From Sphaerochaetaceae bacterium (GTDB taxonomy: Bacteria; Spirochaetota; Spirochaetia; Sphaerochaetales; Sphaerochaetaceae), in NCBI GenBank assembly GCA_028532915.1, contig JAQQAI010000012.1, positions 1 to 48,518 on the forward strand: a DNA stretch of 48,518 nt. Direction: 5' to 3'. Shown here in pieces: positions 8,945 to 17,208 of the stretch (positions are counted from its first letter, which is position 1; each line of letters begins with the position of its first letter). The notes under the pieces were generated by a model. That model searched no databases. It worked only from the letters and a program-made list of their open reading frames with translations, and was not told where the DNA came from. Made by a program: the position numbers and the translations under genes.

Positions 8945-9493
8945 TTATTGTTCCTTCTCGATATTTCTGTAAAACCGCAGCAGAGATCTCCCATAGGTTC
9001 TCTCATCTGTGAAGGTGAGAGAACCTATCTTTTCGGGCCATAGGGACTGCTCTTCTCTCGGATAGTGAACGATAAAAAGTCCATTCTCATTTAAAAGTCC
9101 TTTTTTCTCGACTGCCTGCGCGATGGAGACCTTTCCTTTCATAGGAAACGGAGGATCTGCATAAATGATATCATATTTCATTTTTGCAGACGGGATGAAC
9201 CGGAACACATTCGAGATGAAAAGTTTAATGGAAGATGTGACGAAAGAGATGTTCTTTTCGATCGTATCTTTTTTCCCCCGGTCCATCTCGACAAGATGAA
9301 CCGGTTCAGCTCCTCTGGATGCGGCTTCGATCCCTACAAGACCGCTGCCGGAAAAAAGGTCCAGAAAAGTACAGTCTGTGATATCTCCGATGATCGAGAA
9401 CATCGATTCTCTCATTCTGTCCATTGCGGGTCGGATTACTCCGGGGGGACAGATTACAGTTCTACCGCGGTATGTTCCTGATGTGATTCTCAT
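8945..9493 (-). CDS. rsmD: 16S rRNA (guanine(966)-N2)-methyltransferase
   Basis: The 182-aa protein starts MRITSGTYRGR, the usual RsmD beginning, and has the SAM-binding motif DLFSGSGLVGIEAASRGA and the catalytic YADPPF motif. RsmD methylates one guanine of 16S rRNA during 30S assembly. An upstream in-frame start exists, but the ATG at 9493 matches the family N-terminus and has TAGGG a few bases before it. It lies 46 bases downstream of recG and 2 bases before the thioesterase start. Confidence 0.93.
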   Translation of the reverse strand: MRITSGTYRGRTVICPPGVIRPAMDRMRESMFSIIGDITDCTFLDLFSGSGLVGIEAASRGAEPVHLVEMDRGKKDTIEKNISFVTSSIKLFISNVFRFIPSAKMKYDIIYADPPFPMKGKVSIAQAVEKKGLLNENGLFIVHYPREEQSLWPEKIGSLTFTDERTYGRSLLRFYRNIEKEQ

Positions 9494-9539
9494 AAACCCT
9501 ACTGTATGACAGGAGACTGAAAATTGCAATAAATCGTGA

Positions 9540-11615
9540 TCACATCTCGCTGTTTGTCGAAAAATAGGGAGATTCAGCAAGGAGTTTTCTGATCCTTTCA
9601 TGCTTCATCGAAAGCAGCCCCTTGTCGTTGGCGATGATCGAATCAACTTCATGTTTGACCGAGGCCAACAGATCGATATCATTGGTAAGACTTGCAAACC
9701 TGAGTTTCAGAAATCCCGACTGTTTCGTTCCGACAACATCTCCGGGACCTCTGATAAGCAGGTCCTGTTCCGCGATATAGAATCCATCATTCGATTCTTT
9801 GAGCACTTTCAGTCTCTTTTGAGCATCTTCGGCGAGCGGGGTTTCATAGACAAGGAAGCAGTAGGACTGAAGTGAGGATCGTCCGACCCTTCCCCTTAAC
9901 TGATGCAGAGCAGCAAGGCCGAAACGTTCGGCATGCTCTATCACCATCACTGTCGCATCGGGGATATCGAGACCGACTTCGACTACGCTCGTGCTTACGA
10001 TGTAGGTGAGCTTTTTCTCTCTGAAATCCCGCAATATCGTGATCTTTTCCTGTTCGCTGAGCCTGGAATGGATAAGTGCGCTGGGAATGTCGGGATACAT
10101 CTCCTTAGAGAGGAAGGCGTACATCGTCTCAACATCACGAAGAGAGGATTCGCCGCTGTCGTCTATGCGGGGATAGACGAAGTAGGCCTGATGTCCTCTT
10201 TCGAATTCGACTCCTACCGATTTGTACATCCTCTCTCTGCTTCTGTTCGAGACCAGATATGTGATTATCGGGATCCTTCCGGCCGGCATGCTCCTGATGG
10301 TGCTCAGGTCGATGTCGGAAAAGACTGTCAGTGCGAGAGAGCGGGGGATGGGAGTCGCGCTCATCATCAGAACGTGCGGATCGGTTCCTTTTTCTTCCAA
10401 TGACATCCTCTGAACGACTCCAAACCTGTGCTGTTCGTCGATAATTATATAGCGGAGATTTTTGAAGGTCACATCCTGGGAAAACAGAGCATGAGTTCCT
10501 ATTGCGATATCGATGTCTCCCATCTTCAGTGCATCGAGAAGATAGGTTCGGGCTTTCTGTCTGACAGCTCCGGTGAAGAATGCTATACGGATACCGAGAG
10601 GTTCGAGATGTTTCGCAGCCTGCTCGGCATGCTGTCTGGCAAGAAGCTCTGTCGGAGCCATGAAGGCTACCTGTCCTCCGTTGAATATAACATGGAGAGC
10701 GGAGACCCAGGCGACAAGAGTCTTTCCAGAACCGACATCTCCCTGCAGCATCCGGTGCATCGGATGATTCTGGTAAAGATCCTGTTTTATACGGGCAAGA
10801 ACACTCTTTTGATCTTCAGTCAGGGAAAATGGAAAAGAATCGAGCAGCTCCTTCTCCTTCTGCTGCGCCCGGGGGGCGAAATTAACCGGGACGGACGGTC
10901 TTTTCTCTCTTGATGAGGCGAGAAGGAGATAGAAAAGCTCCGTGAATGCGAGTGTCTTCTTCGCCGTTTCGGCCTGTTCCATATTTGCGGGGGTGTGAAG
11001 CATTCTGACCGCATCGTCGGTCGAAATCAGATTGTGAGAAGCTATGATCGATTCGGGCAGTTCATTTTCAATATGTGGTATCGTGGAAAGGACTTCCCTG
11101 ATGTGGTTGCGTACTGAATTATGAGTCAGCCTGCCTGAGAGAGGATACAGAGGGACAAGCTTTCCGAAAGTCGCGACATCTTCCAGGGTATCGTGTATCG
11201 GGATCATCTCGAACTGTGAGCTCTGAAGTTCCCTGTAGCTGTAAGAGATCTGACCGTAAAGATAATAACGGCGTCCGATCCGGAGTACTTTTTCCAGAAA
11301 GTTTCTATTGAAACACAGCAGGGAGGCTTTCATTCCTCTTCCCTCATCGGCGATATCTTTGATGATGACCTTCAGAGTTCTCTTTTTCCCGTGACCGAAA
11401 TAGGAGTGGGAGACAACCTCAACCATCGTATTGGCAAATTCGCCGTCTTTGACGGTGGACAGCGGTATTATCTTTGTTCTGTCTTCATATGCTCTGGGAG
11501 GAAGCTGAAGAAGGTCTCCGCAGGTTTGTACTCCCAGATTAAGATATGCTTGAGATAGCTGTTTTCCGACTCCTTTCAATGAGGATACTGGTGTGGTGAT
11601 ATTCCTCAGGTACAC
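9540..11615 (-). CDS. recG: ATP-dependent DNA helicase RecG
   Basis: RecG remodels stalled replication forks and Holliday junctions. The 691-aa length equals that of well-known RecG proteins. The order is an N-terminal wedge/OB domain (through about residue 200), the Walker A motif GDVGSGKT (about 287), the DEQH box (DEQHRFG, about 391), SATPIPRSL, and the C-terminal helicase lobe with VGLDIPDA and LRGRVGRSS. The GTG start at 11615 gives MYLRNITTPVSSLKGVG, which matches the family N-terminus; longer readings would run into yggT in another frame. It starts 14 bases after the yggT stop. GGGAAAGAG upstream is a moderate ribosome-binding site. Confidence 0.95.
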   Translation of the reverse strand: MYLRNITTPVSSLKGVGKQLSQAYLNLGVQTCGDLLQLPPRAYEDRTKIIPLSTVKDGEFANTMVEVVSHSYFGHGKKRTLKVIIKDIADEGRGMKASLLCFNRNFLEKVLRIGRRYYLYGQISYSYRELQSSQFEMIPIHDTLEDVATFGKLVPLYPLSGRLTHNSVRNHIREVLSTIPHIENELPESIIASHNLISTDDAVRMLHTPANMEQAETAKKTLAFTELFYLLLASSREKRPSVPVNFAPRAQQKEKELLDSFPFSLTEDQKSVLARIKQDLYQNHPMHRMLQGDVGSGKTLVAWVSALHVIFNGGQVAFMAPTELLARQHAEQAAKHLEPLGIRIAFFTGAVRQKARTYLLDALKMGDIDIAIGTHALFSQDVTFKNLRYIIIDEQHRFGVVQRMSLEEKGTDPHVLMMSATPIPRSLALTVFSDIDLSTIRSMPAGRIPIITYLVSNRSRERMYKSVGVEFERGHQAYFVYPRIDDSGESSLRDVETMYAFLSKEMYPDIPSALIHSRLSEQEKITILRDFREKKLTYIVSTSVVEVGLDIPDATVMVIEHAERFGLAALHQLRGRVGRSSLQSYCFLVYETPLAEDAQKRLKVLKESNDGFYIAEQDLLIRGPGDVVGTKQSGFLKLRFASLTNDIDLLASVKHEVDSIIANDKGLLSMKHERIRKLLAESPYFSTNSEM

Positions 11616-11629
11616 GGGCTCTTTCCCTG

Positions 11630-12229
11630 TCAGAACGGTAATGAAAGAAGTGCCGATGAGAGGAAGTTTACCACCTGCATCATGACAATGTAGAACAGGA
11701 CGGAAATAACGATAGAGGTATACAGAAGAACTCTGTCGGAAATCTCTCTGCCCTGGAAGATGACCGAATGTACGAGATTGAGGATCTTTTCCAGCCATGT
11801 ATTGAGCATCATGATGTACTGTATCGAGTTGTTGGTTTTCTTGTAGGTGAGTACGAGCCTGACGATCAGAAGGACGATGATAATGCCGATGAGAAGCGAC
11901 CCGATGGACCACCACAGAGACTGAAGAATCGTTGCAAGTGCATACCCGACGCTCATCTGACCCGAATATGCATAGCTTGAAAGCAGGTTCTGAACGATGG
12001 AGATGCTCATGAGGGCCAGCAGAACCGTGAAATCGAATCTCTTGAACTGCAGAAATCTCACTTTTCTGAATATCTTGAGAAACGGGTCCGTGATCTTTGC
12101 GATGATATCAAGTATTCCTCCGGGAGTCGACTGCCTGAACGGAGTGACCCATGTCGTGAATATCCGCACGAGGATAAGCAGGTTGTATACCGATAGGATC
12201 GAAGCGATGATTCTAGCTAGCTCTCTCAT
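11630..12229 (-). CDS. yggT: YggT family membrane protein
   Basis: The 199-aa protein carries two YggT repeats, each with two membrane segments: LILVRIFTTWVTPFRQ with DPFLKIFRK in the first half (residues 18-55) and a second copy from about residue 95. Family members are inner-membrane proteins of poorly known role, linked in some bacteria to osmotic tolerance or cell-envelope assembly. AAGGAG lies 7 bases before the ATG and the gene begins 14 bases after dnaE, so it belongs to the dnaE operon. Confidence 0.85.
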   Translation of the reverse strand: MRELARIIASILSVYNLLILVRIFTTWVTPFRQSTPGGILDIIAKITDPFLKIFRKVRFLQFKRFDFTVLLALMSISIVQNLLSSYAYSGQMSVGYALATILQSLWWSIGSLLIGIIIVLLIVRLVLTYKKTNNSIQYIMMLNTWLEKILNLVHSVIFQGREISDRVLLYTSIVISVLFYIVMMQVVNFLSSALLSLPF

Positions 12230-12243
12230 TGTAATTCTCCTTG

Positions 12244-15200
12244 TTAAACGAACCAGATATCGTCAACGGCCTGGAATTCTCTTATTGCACTTTCCAGGTC
12301 CGGACGATAGGCGACACTGAAATCTCTGCCTGCCTTAATAATAGTATCTTTTTTCTTATTCGGCGAATCCTCCTGTTCTTCAACAGGCAGTTCATCATGG
12401 ACATGAATCATAAGTGTAAGAGGCCCCGGGAAGGAGATGCATGTATCTACGATATTTCTCAGTTCCTGTTCCGAACAGAACTGTTTGAGCAGGGAGAGGT
12501 GAGCCTCCTTCAATGCCGTCGGTTCGAGTTTATCCGGCTCTGTTATATTCTCGATGATATAGGACATCTCACTGTTTCTCATTTCAAACTTACCGGTAAA
12601 ACCGTAGATGGAGTCTACATGAATCTCTTTATCGATGGTCTCCCATGCCTGAGGGAATACGACAGCACTGATTTCACCGTTGAAATCGGCCAGCTGCATG
12701 AATGCCATCCTTTTTCCGGCACCACCTTTGGTGACATGTTCTCTGACCTGAGTCACCATCGCGACGAGATTCAGCGACCTTCCTGTCGGGATCTTGTCAA
12801 GGTGCTGCAGATTTACGGAGACGGAACGGGACCAGGCATCTCTGTACATATCGAGCGGATGTCCTGAAACGTAGAATCCCAAAAGCTGTTTTTCGATCTG
12901 AAGTTTCTCAAGCAGGGTGGAATCTTCCACTTCTTCCATCTCGAAGGTTTCCATCGAGGCTTCCTCATCGGCATCGAAGAGAGAGACCTGTCCGAAAGCC
13001 GTACTTTCCTTCCTCTTGGCGGCATACTTGATCGCCCGCTCGGCATTGGCAAGAAGAGTGGGCCTGTTGACCTTAAGTGTATCGAATGCTCCGGCATTTA
13101 TCAAAGATTCGACAAGACGTGAATTGAGTGCCTTCGGTTCACTGCGGTAAAGGAAGTCGAGAAAACTTGTGTACGGACCGTTTTCCATCCGTTCTTTCAG
13201 AATGCTTTCGACGGCGGCGGCTCCCACATTCTTTATTCCCTGAAGACCGTAGACGATCTTTCCGTCAACGACCGTGAACTGTTTTCCCGAAGTATTTATG
13301 GACGGAGGGAGAATCTTCAGCCCCATCGCCTTGGTGTCTGCCAGGTACTGGGAGAATTTGTCGGGACTGTTCATTTCATTGGTAAGGTTTGCCGCCATGA
13401 ACTCTGCGGGGAAATTCGCTTTCAGATAGGCTGTCTGATATGCGACCACCGAATAGGCTGCTGCGTGGGATTTGTTGAATCCGTACCCTGCGAACGGCAG
13501 AAGCATCTCGAAGATGCCTTCGGCTGTCTCTTTTGAATATCCTTTCTTCTGCGCTCCCTCTATGAAGATGGCTTTCTCCTTTGCCATCACATCTGCCTTC
13601 TTCTTTCCCATCGCTCTTCTGAGAAGGTCCGCATGGCCCATCGAATAACCTGCTATGATCTTCGCGACCTCCATAACCTGCTCCTGATAGACAATGACTC
13701 CGTAGGTCGTCTTCAGAGGAGGTTCCAGATCGGGATGGAAATATTCAACCACGTTCTTTCCATTCTTCGAGTCGGTGAATTTCGGGATGTATGCCATAGG
13801 GCCGGGTCTGTATAGGGCGTTCAATGCGACAAGGTCTTCTATGGAGGCGGGTCTGGCATCCTTGAGAACCTTTCTCATCCCCGCAGATTCGAACTGGAAG
13901 ACTCCTCCGCTTTCCCCGTTGCATAACATCTCGAACGTCTTCGGGTCCTTTTCATCGATCTCGGAGATCGAAAAATCGGGGATCTTCTGCCGGATAAGCT
14001 CTTCGGTATGTTGAATCAGAGTGAGAGTCTTAAGACCGAGAAAGTCCATCTTGACCAATCCGCAGTCTTCAAGCATATCCATCGTGTACTGTGTCGATAC
14101 CGAGTTCGTCTTCGGTTCATAATAGAGCGGTACATAATTGGTCAGTTCGCTCTTTCCGATCACGACTCCCGCCGCGTGGGTGGATACGTGGCGGTTTAGT
14201 CCTTCAAGACGTTTTGCCACATCGAATAGCTCGGCATAGACTCCCCCTTTTTCGATCATCTGCCTTATTTCAGGTCTGTAGTCGATGACTCCCTGTACGG
14301 TGAGCTTCGGAGGTTTCTCTCCTTCGTTTTTCGGCGGAAGGGCATCGGGGACCATATTGACGATGCTGGTCGCTTCGGCAAAGGGGATGTCAAGAACTCT
14401 TGCGACATCCTTGAGCACCTGTTTGACCTTGAGTGTCCCGAAAGTCGCTATCTGAGCTACCCGGTCAGTCCCGTATTTTTCGGTAACGTAGTCTATGACT
14501 TCCTGACGCCGTTCATAACAGAAGTCAATGTCGAAATCAGGCATTGAAACTCTCTCGGGATTCAAAAACCGTTCGAATATGAGGTTGTATTTGATCGGAT
14601 CTATATCTGTGATCGTCATCGCATACGCGACAAGAGAACCTGCGCCGGAACCTCGTCCCGGCCCGACAGGGATCCCATGTTCCTTTGCCCAGTGTATGAA
14701 GTCCCAGACTATGAGAAAATAACCGGTGAATCCCATGTTGATGATGATACCGAGTTCATAATCAAGTCTGTTCTGCAGCTCTTCAGTTATCTGGTCATAC
14801 CGTTTTCTCAATCCTTCATTTGCAAGATGTCTCAGATATTCGGTATCGGAATCGAAACCTTCAGGAATCTGGTAATCAGGAAGCAGGGGGCCTGGAAGGG
14901 TGATGTTCAGATCGATCTTATCAGCGATCCTGGCCGTATTCTCAAGAGCTTCGGGAACCCATGAGAAAAGCTCATACATCTCATCTGCACTTTTAAGGTA
15001 GAACTGATCAGAGACGAACTGCATCCGGTTCGGATCGTTCTTCTTTTTGTTCGTTCCGATGCATACCGCGATGTCCTGAGCGTTCGCATCCGACTGTTCA
15101 ATGTAGTGGATGTCGTTTGTGGCAATGAGAGGAAGATTTGTCTCCTTCGCAAGTTTTACCATCAGTTCGTTGACCTTCTTCTGTTCGGGGATGCCGTGGT

Positions 15201-15732
15201 CCTGAAGCTCGAGGTAATATCGTTCGTTGTCGAAAATAGAGCTGTAAAAGAGAGCTCTCTCTTTAGCTCCCTCATAGTTATCGTTGTTCAAAAGGGAGGG
15301 GATCTCTCCGCCGAGGCAGGCGGAGGTACAGATGAGTCCTTCGTTATAGGTTCTTATGAGTGAATCATCGATCCTCGGCTTATAGTAGAATCCTTTCGTG
15401 TAGGAAAGGGAGTTGAGAGCAAGAAGATTGCGGTAACCGGTCTCGTTCATCGCCAGCAGAACGAGGTGGTAGTATCTGTCTCCGCTCATAGTCAGCGACC
15501 TTGCCGTGTATGATTCAGGATTCACATAGAATTCACAGCCTATAATCGGTTTTATATCATTTGATTTGCATGCACGATAGAATCTGAGGGCACCGAACAT
15601 GTTGCCGTGGTCGGTAAGAGCGAGGGCCTTCATCCCCAGTTCTTTTGCCTTGGCCATATATCTGTCTATAGGGGCGACACCGTCGAGAAGGGAAAAATCG
15701 CTGTGGTTATGCAAATGGACAAAATCTCGCAT
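12244..15732 (-). CDS. dnaE: DNA polymerase III alpha subunit
   Basis: This is the replicative polymerase, 1162 aa, normal length for DnaE. The order is an N-terminal PHP domain (HNHSDFSLLDG, residues 8-18; TDHGNMFGALRF), the polymerase palm with GPGRGSGAGSLVAY and PDFDIDF (about residues 395-401, catalytic aspartates), YRPGPM, the HhH region, and a C-terminal OB fold (FMQLADFNGEISAVVFP). AAGGAG lies 8 bases before the ATG. It is the first gene of a five-gene leftward cluster with yggT, recG, rsmD and the thioesterase. A TACAAT element upstream could be its -10, but no convincing -35 was found. Confidence 0.96.
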   Translation of the reverse strand: MRDFVHLHNHSDFSLLDGVAPIDRYMAKAKELGMKALALTDHGNMFGALRFYRACKSNDIKPIIGCEFYVNPESYTARSLTMSGDRYYHLVLLAMNETGYRNLLALNSLSYTKGFYYKPRIDDSLIRTYNEGLICTSACLGGEIPSLLNNDNYEGAKERALFYSSIFDNERYYLELQDHGIPEQKKVNELMVKLAKETNLPLIATNDIHYIEQSDANAQDIAVCIGTNKKKNDPNRMQFVSDQFYLKSADEMYELFSWVPEALENTARIADKIDLNITLPGPLLPDYQIPEGFDSDTEYLRHLANEGLRKRYDQITEELQNRLDYELGIIINMGFTGYFLIVWDFIHWAKEHGIPVGPGRGSGAGSLVAYAMTITDIDPIKYNLIFERFLNPERVSMPDFDIDFCYERRQEVIDYVTEKYGTDRVAQIATFGTLKVKQVLKDVARVLDIPFAEATSIVNMVPDALPPKNEGEKPPKLTVQGVIDYRPEIRQMIEKGGVYAELFDVAKRLEGLNRHVSTHAAGVVIGKSELTNYVPLYYEPKTNSVSTQYTMDMLEDCGLVKMDFLGLKTLTLIQHTEELIRQKIPDFSISEIDEKDPKTFEMLCNGESGGVFQFESAGMRKVLKDARPASIEDLVALNALYRPGPMAYIPKFTDSKNGKNVVEYFHPDLEPPLKTTYGVIVYQEQVMEVAKIIAGYSMGHADLLRRAMGKKKADVMAKEKAIFIEGAQKKGYSKETAEGIFEMLLPFAGYGFNKSHAAAYSVVAYQTAYLKANFPAEFMAANLTNEMNSPDKFSQYLADTKAMGLKILPPSINTSGKQFTVVDGKIVYGLQGIKNVGAAAVESILKERMENGPYTSFLDFLYRSEPKALNSRLVESLINAGAFDTLKVNRPTLLANAERAIKYAAKRKESTAFGQVSLFDADEEASMETFEMEEVEDSTLLEKLQIEKQLLGFYVSGHPLDMYRDAWSRSVSVNLQHLDKIPTGRSLNLVAMVTQVREHVTKGGAGKRMAFMQLADFNGEISAVVFPQAWETIDKEIHVDSIYGFTGKFEMRNSEMSYIIENITEPDKLEPTALKEAHLSLLKQFCSEQELRNIVDTCISFPGPLTLMIHVHDELPVEEQEDSPNKKKDTIIKAGRDFSVAYRPDLESAIREFQAVDDIWFV

Positions 15733-15812
15733 GTATTGGACTCCTTGGAATGAACATCATTGTAGCATAACTGTCTTATAATTTTTAGTATCACCGAAGA
15801 AAGGAAACTGAT

Positions 15813-16718
15813 TTATCGTTCAGATAATCCCTGAGCATTCAGGGCGTGCAGCGATGCTTCGATAGCCCGTCTGGCTCGCTCTGTCTGGATAACGGGACTT
15901 GAAGAATCGGTATTGGCCGAGATCCTTTCGGTCACAAGTGAGACGATTCTCTCTATCTGGCTGGTGCTCAGAGGTACAGGAAGGCCGTTTATGTACGTAG
16001 AAATTTCCTGCGGAATGAGAAAAAGAGAGGTCGGAAATACGAGGCACATCCTGAATGAAGTGATAACAGACTGGTCATATGTACATCTCAGCGCGAGGAT
16101 CACGGCCTCTTCCCTGTTTCTCATTACATCATCAGCTACGATGAATGTGGAGAACGTTTCCTTGCCTAACGAGATTCTGATACTGCTCAGGATGTTTTTA
16201 TCCTTCGATAACTCGGCCAGTTTCAGTTCTCCGTTGCGCTTATAGAGATCCTTGATGGGAATCCATCTTGCCAAAGGAGTTCCCGATCCTTTGAATGAGC
16301 GGATTTCGACTTCGGCATCCAAAGCTGCCAGCACCGCACAGATGAGAAGACGGTGATGAGAGATGCACAGTGTTCCCCCTATGGTGATCTGACGACGTAC
16401 GATGGTGGTGGACGTGGATTCGATCGCTTCTGTAAGGAGAGACGGCAGAACCTGTTTCCCGACCGTCAGCAGCCGTTGGAGAGTAACTCCCGCTCCGAAC
16501 TCGATGTAGCGGTCGTTTCTTGTGATTCTGTTGATCTCTGAAATGCCTCCGAGATAGATGATATCCTGCTCACCCTCTTTAGGATAATAGCCCGGGGTGC
16601 TCATGATATAAGTCCCTCCCGCAAAGATTGTGGGATTGGTGCTTCTTTTGAGAGCGACAGACAGATCCGAAAGACTTTTCGGTGTATGAACTGTCGGTGA
16701 CCTAATACCTTCGTACAC
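15813..16718 (-). CDS. FAD-binding subunit of a molybdenum hydroxylase-like complex (CoxM/XdhB type)
   Basis: In this family the medium subunit carries FAD and passes electrons from the iron-sulfur subunit to an acceptor. The 301-aa protein retains the first FAD motif (AGGTYIMS, about residues 38-45) and the second (TIGGTLCISHHR, about 113-124), but the second differs from the usual TIGGNLANASPAGD. The GTG at 16718 has GGAGGA 7 bases upstream and overlaps the 2Fe-2S gene by 17 bases; a longer ATG reading from 16769 lacks such a site. It is the last of three coupled genes. Substrate unknown. Confidence 0.8.
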   Translation of the reverse strand: MYEGIRSPTVHTPKSLSDLSVALKRSTNPTIFAGGTYIMSTPGYYPKEGEQDIIYLGGISEINRITRNDRYIEFGAGVTLQRLLTVGKQVLPSLLTEAIESTSTTIVRRQITIGGTLCISHHRLLICAVLAALDAEVEIRSFKGSGTPLARWIPIKDLYKRNGELKLAELSKDKNILSSIRISLGKETFSTFIVADDVMRNREEAVILALRCTYDQSVITSFRMCLVFPTSLFLIPQEISTYINGLPVPLSTSQIERIVSLVTERISANTDSSSPVIQTERARRAIEASLHALNAQGLSER

Positions 16719-17208
16719 GGCGTTTCCTCCGATATGAGACAGCTGCATTGAAGATTGCGATAATCTCATGGGCTTCGAGACATGAGCATCTGTTCAGTCT
16801 CATCTCCCTGACGATCGTTTCTTCTCCGATGGTGCTTTCATCGATCTTGTCCTGACTGAAAAACTGCTGCAGCAGCTCTTCCAGAATCAGGGTCTTGGAT
16901 TCGAAGCAGTGGGAGCAGGGATGTATGTTCGTGTCATTGTAGGCCCGTTCGATATCGTTGAAAAAACGGGTCTTCCTGAATCCTTCGAAAGTGAGGATTT
17001 CCTTGTTTTTTATAAGAAATGCCGGGATCAGACAGGAGAGGACAGCCTGCTGATTCAGCAGGACAACACAGTTCCCGCACAGCCGGCCGTCGCATTGGCT
17101 TACCCGTATCTGACTTCCGATATCCTCGCTCAATATCATATTCAGAGGTTTGTTGCTGTTTACATTGAGCGTGTGGGCGGTTCTGTTGATAGTACATTCA
17201 ATCTTCAT
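16702..17208 (-). CDS. 2Fe-2S subunit of a molybdenum hydroxylase-like complex (CoxS/XdhC type)
   Basis: The 168-aa protein has the two-cluster plan of the small subunit. The plant-type site is CDGRLCGNC followed 12 residues later by SCL. The second site is CSHC and CSC, with the spacing but not the usual surrounding residues (QCGFCTPG and NLCRCTGY in canonical members). It starts with ATG inside ATGA, overlapping the stop of the large-subunit gene by 4 bases, and AAGGAGGTGA lies just upstream, so translation is coupled. It should relay electrons from the large subunit to the FAD subunit. Confidence 0.82.
   Translation of the reverse strand: MKIECTINRTAHTLNVNSNKPLNMILSEDIGSQIRVSQCDGRLCGNCVVLLNQQAVLSCLIPAFLIKNKEILTFEGFRKTRFFNDIERAYNDTNIHPCSHCFESKTLILEELLQQFFSQDKIDESTIGEETIVREMRLNRCSCLEAHEIIAIFNAAVSYRRKRRVRRY

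Noticed and set aside
11613-11915. Longer recG reading starting at 11915
   Set aside because: The extra residues are the out-of-frame translation of yggT and do not resemble any RecG N-terminus; the GTG at 11615 matches the family.
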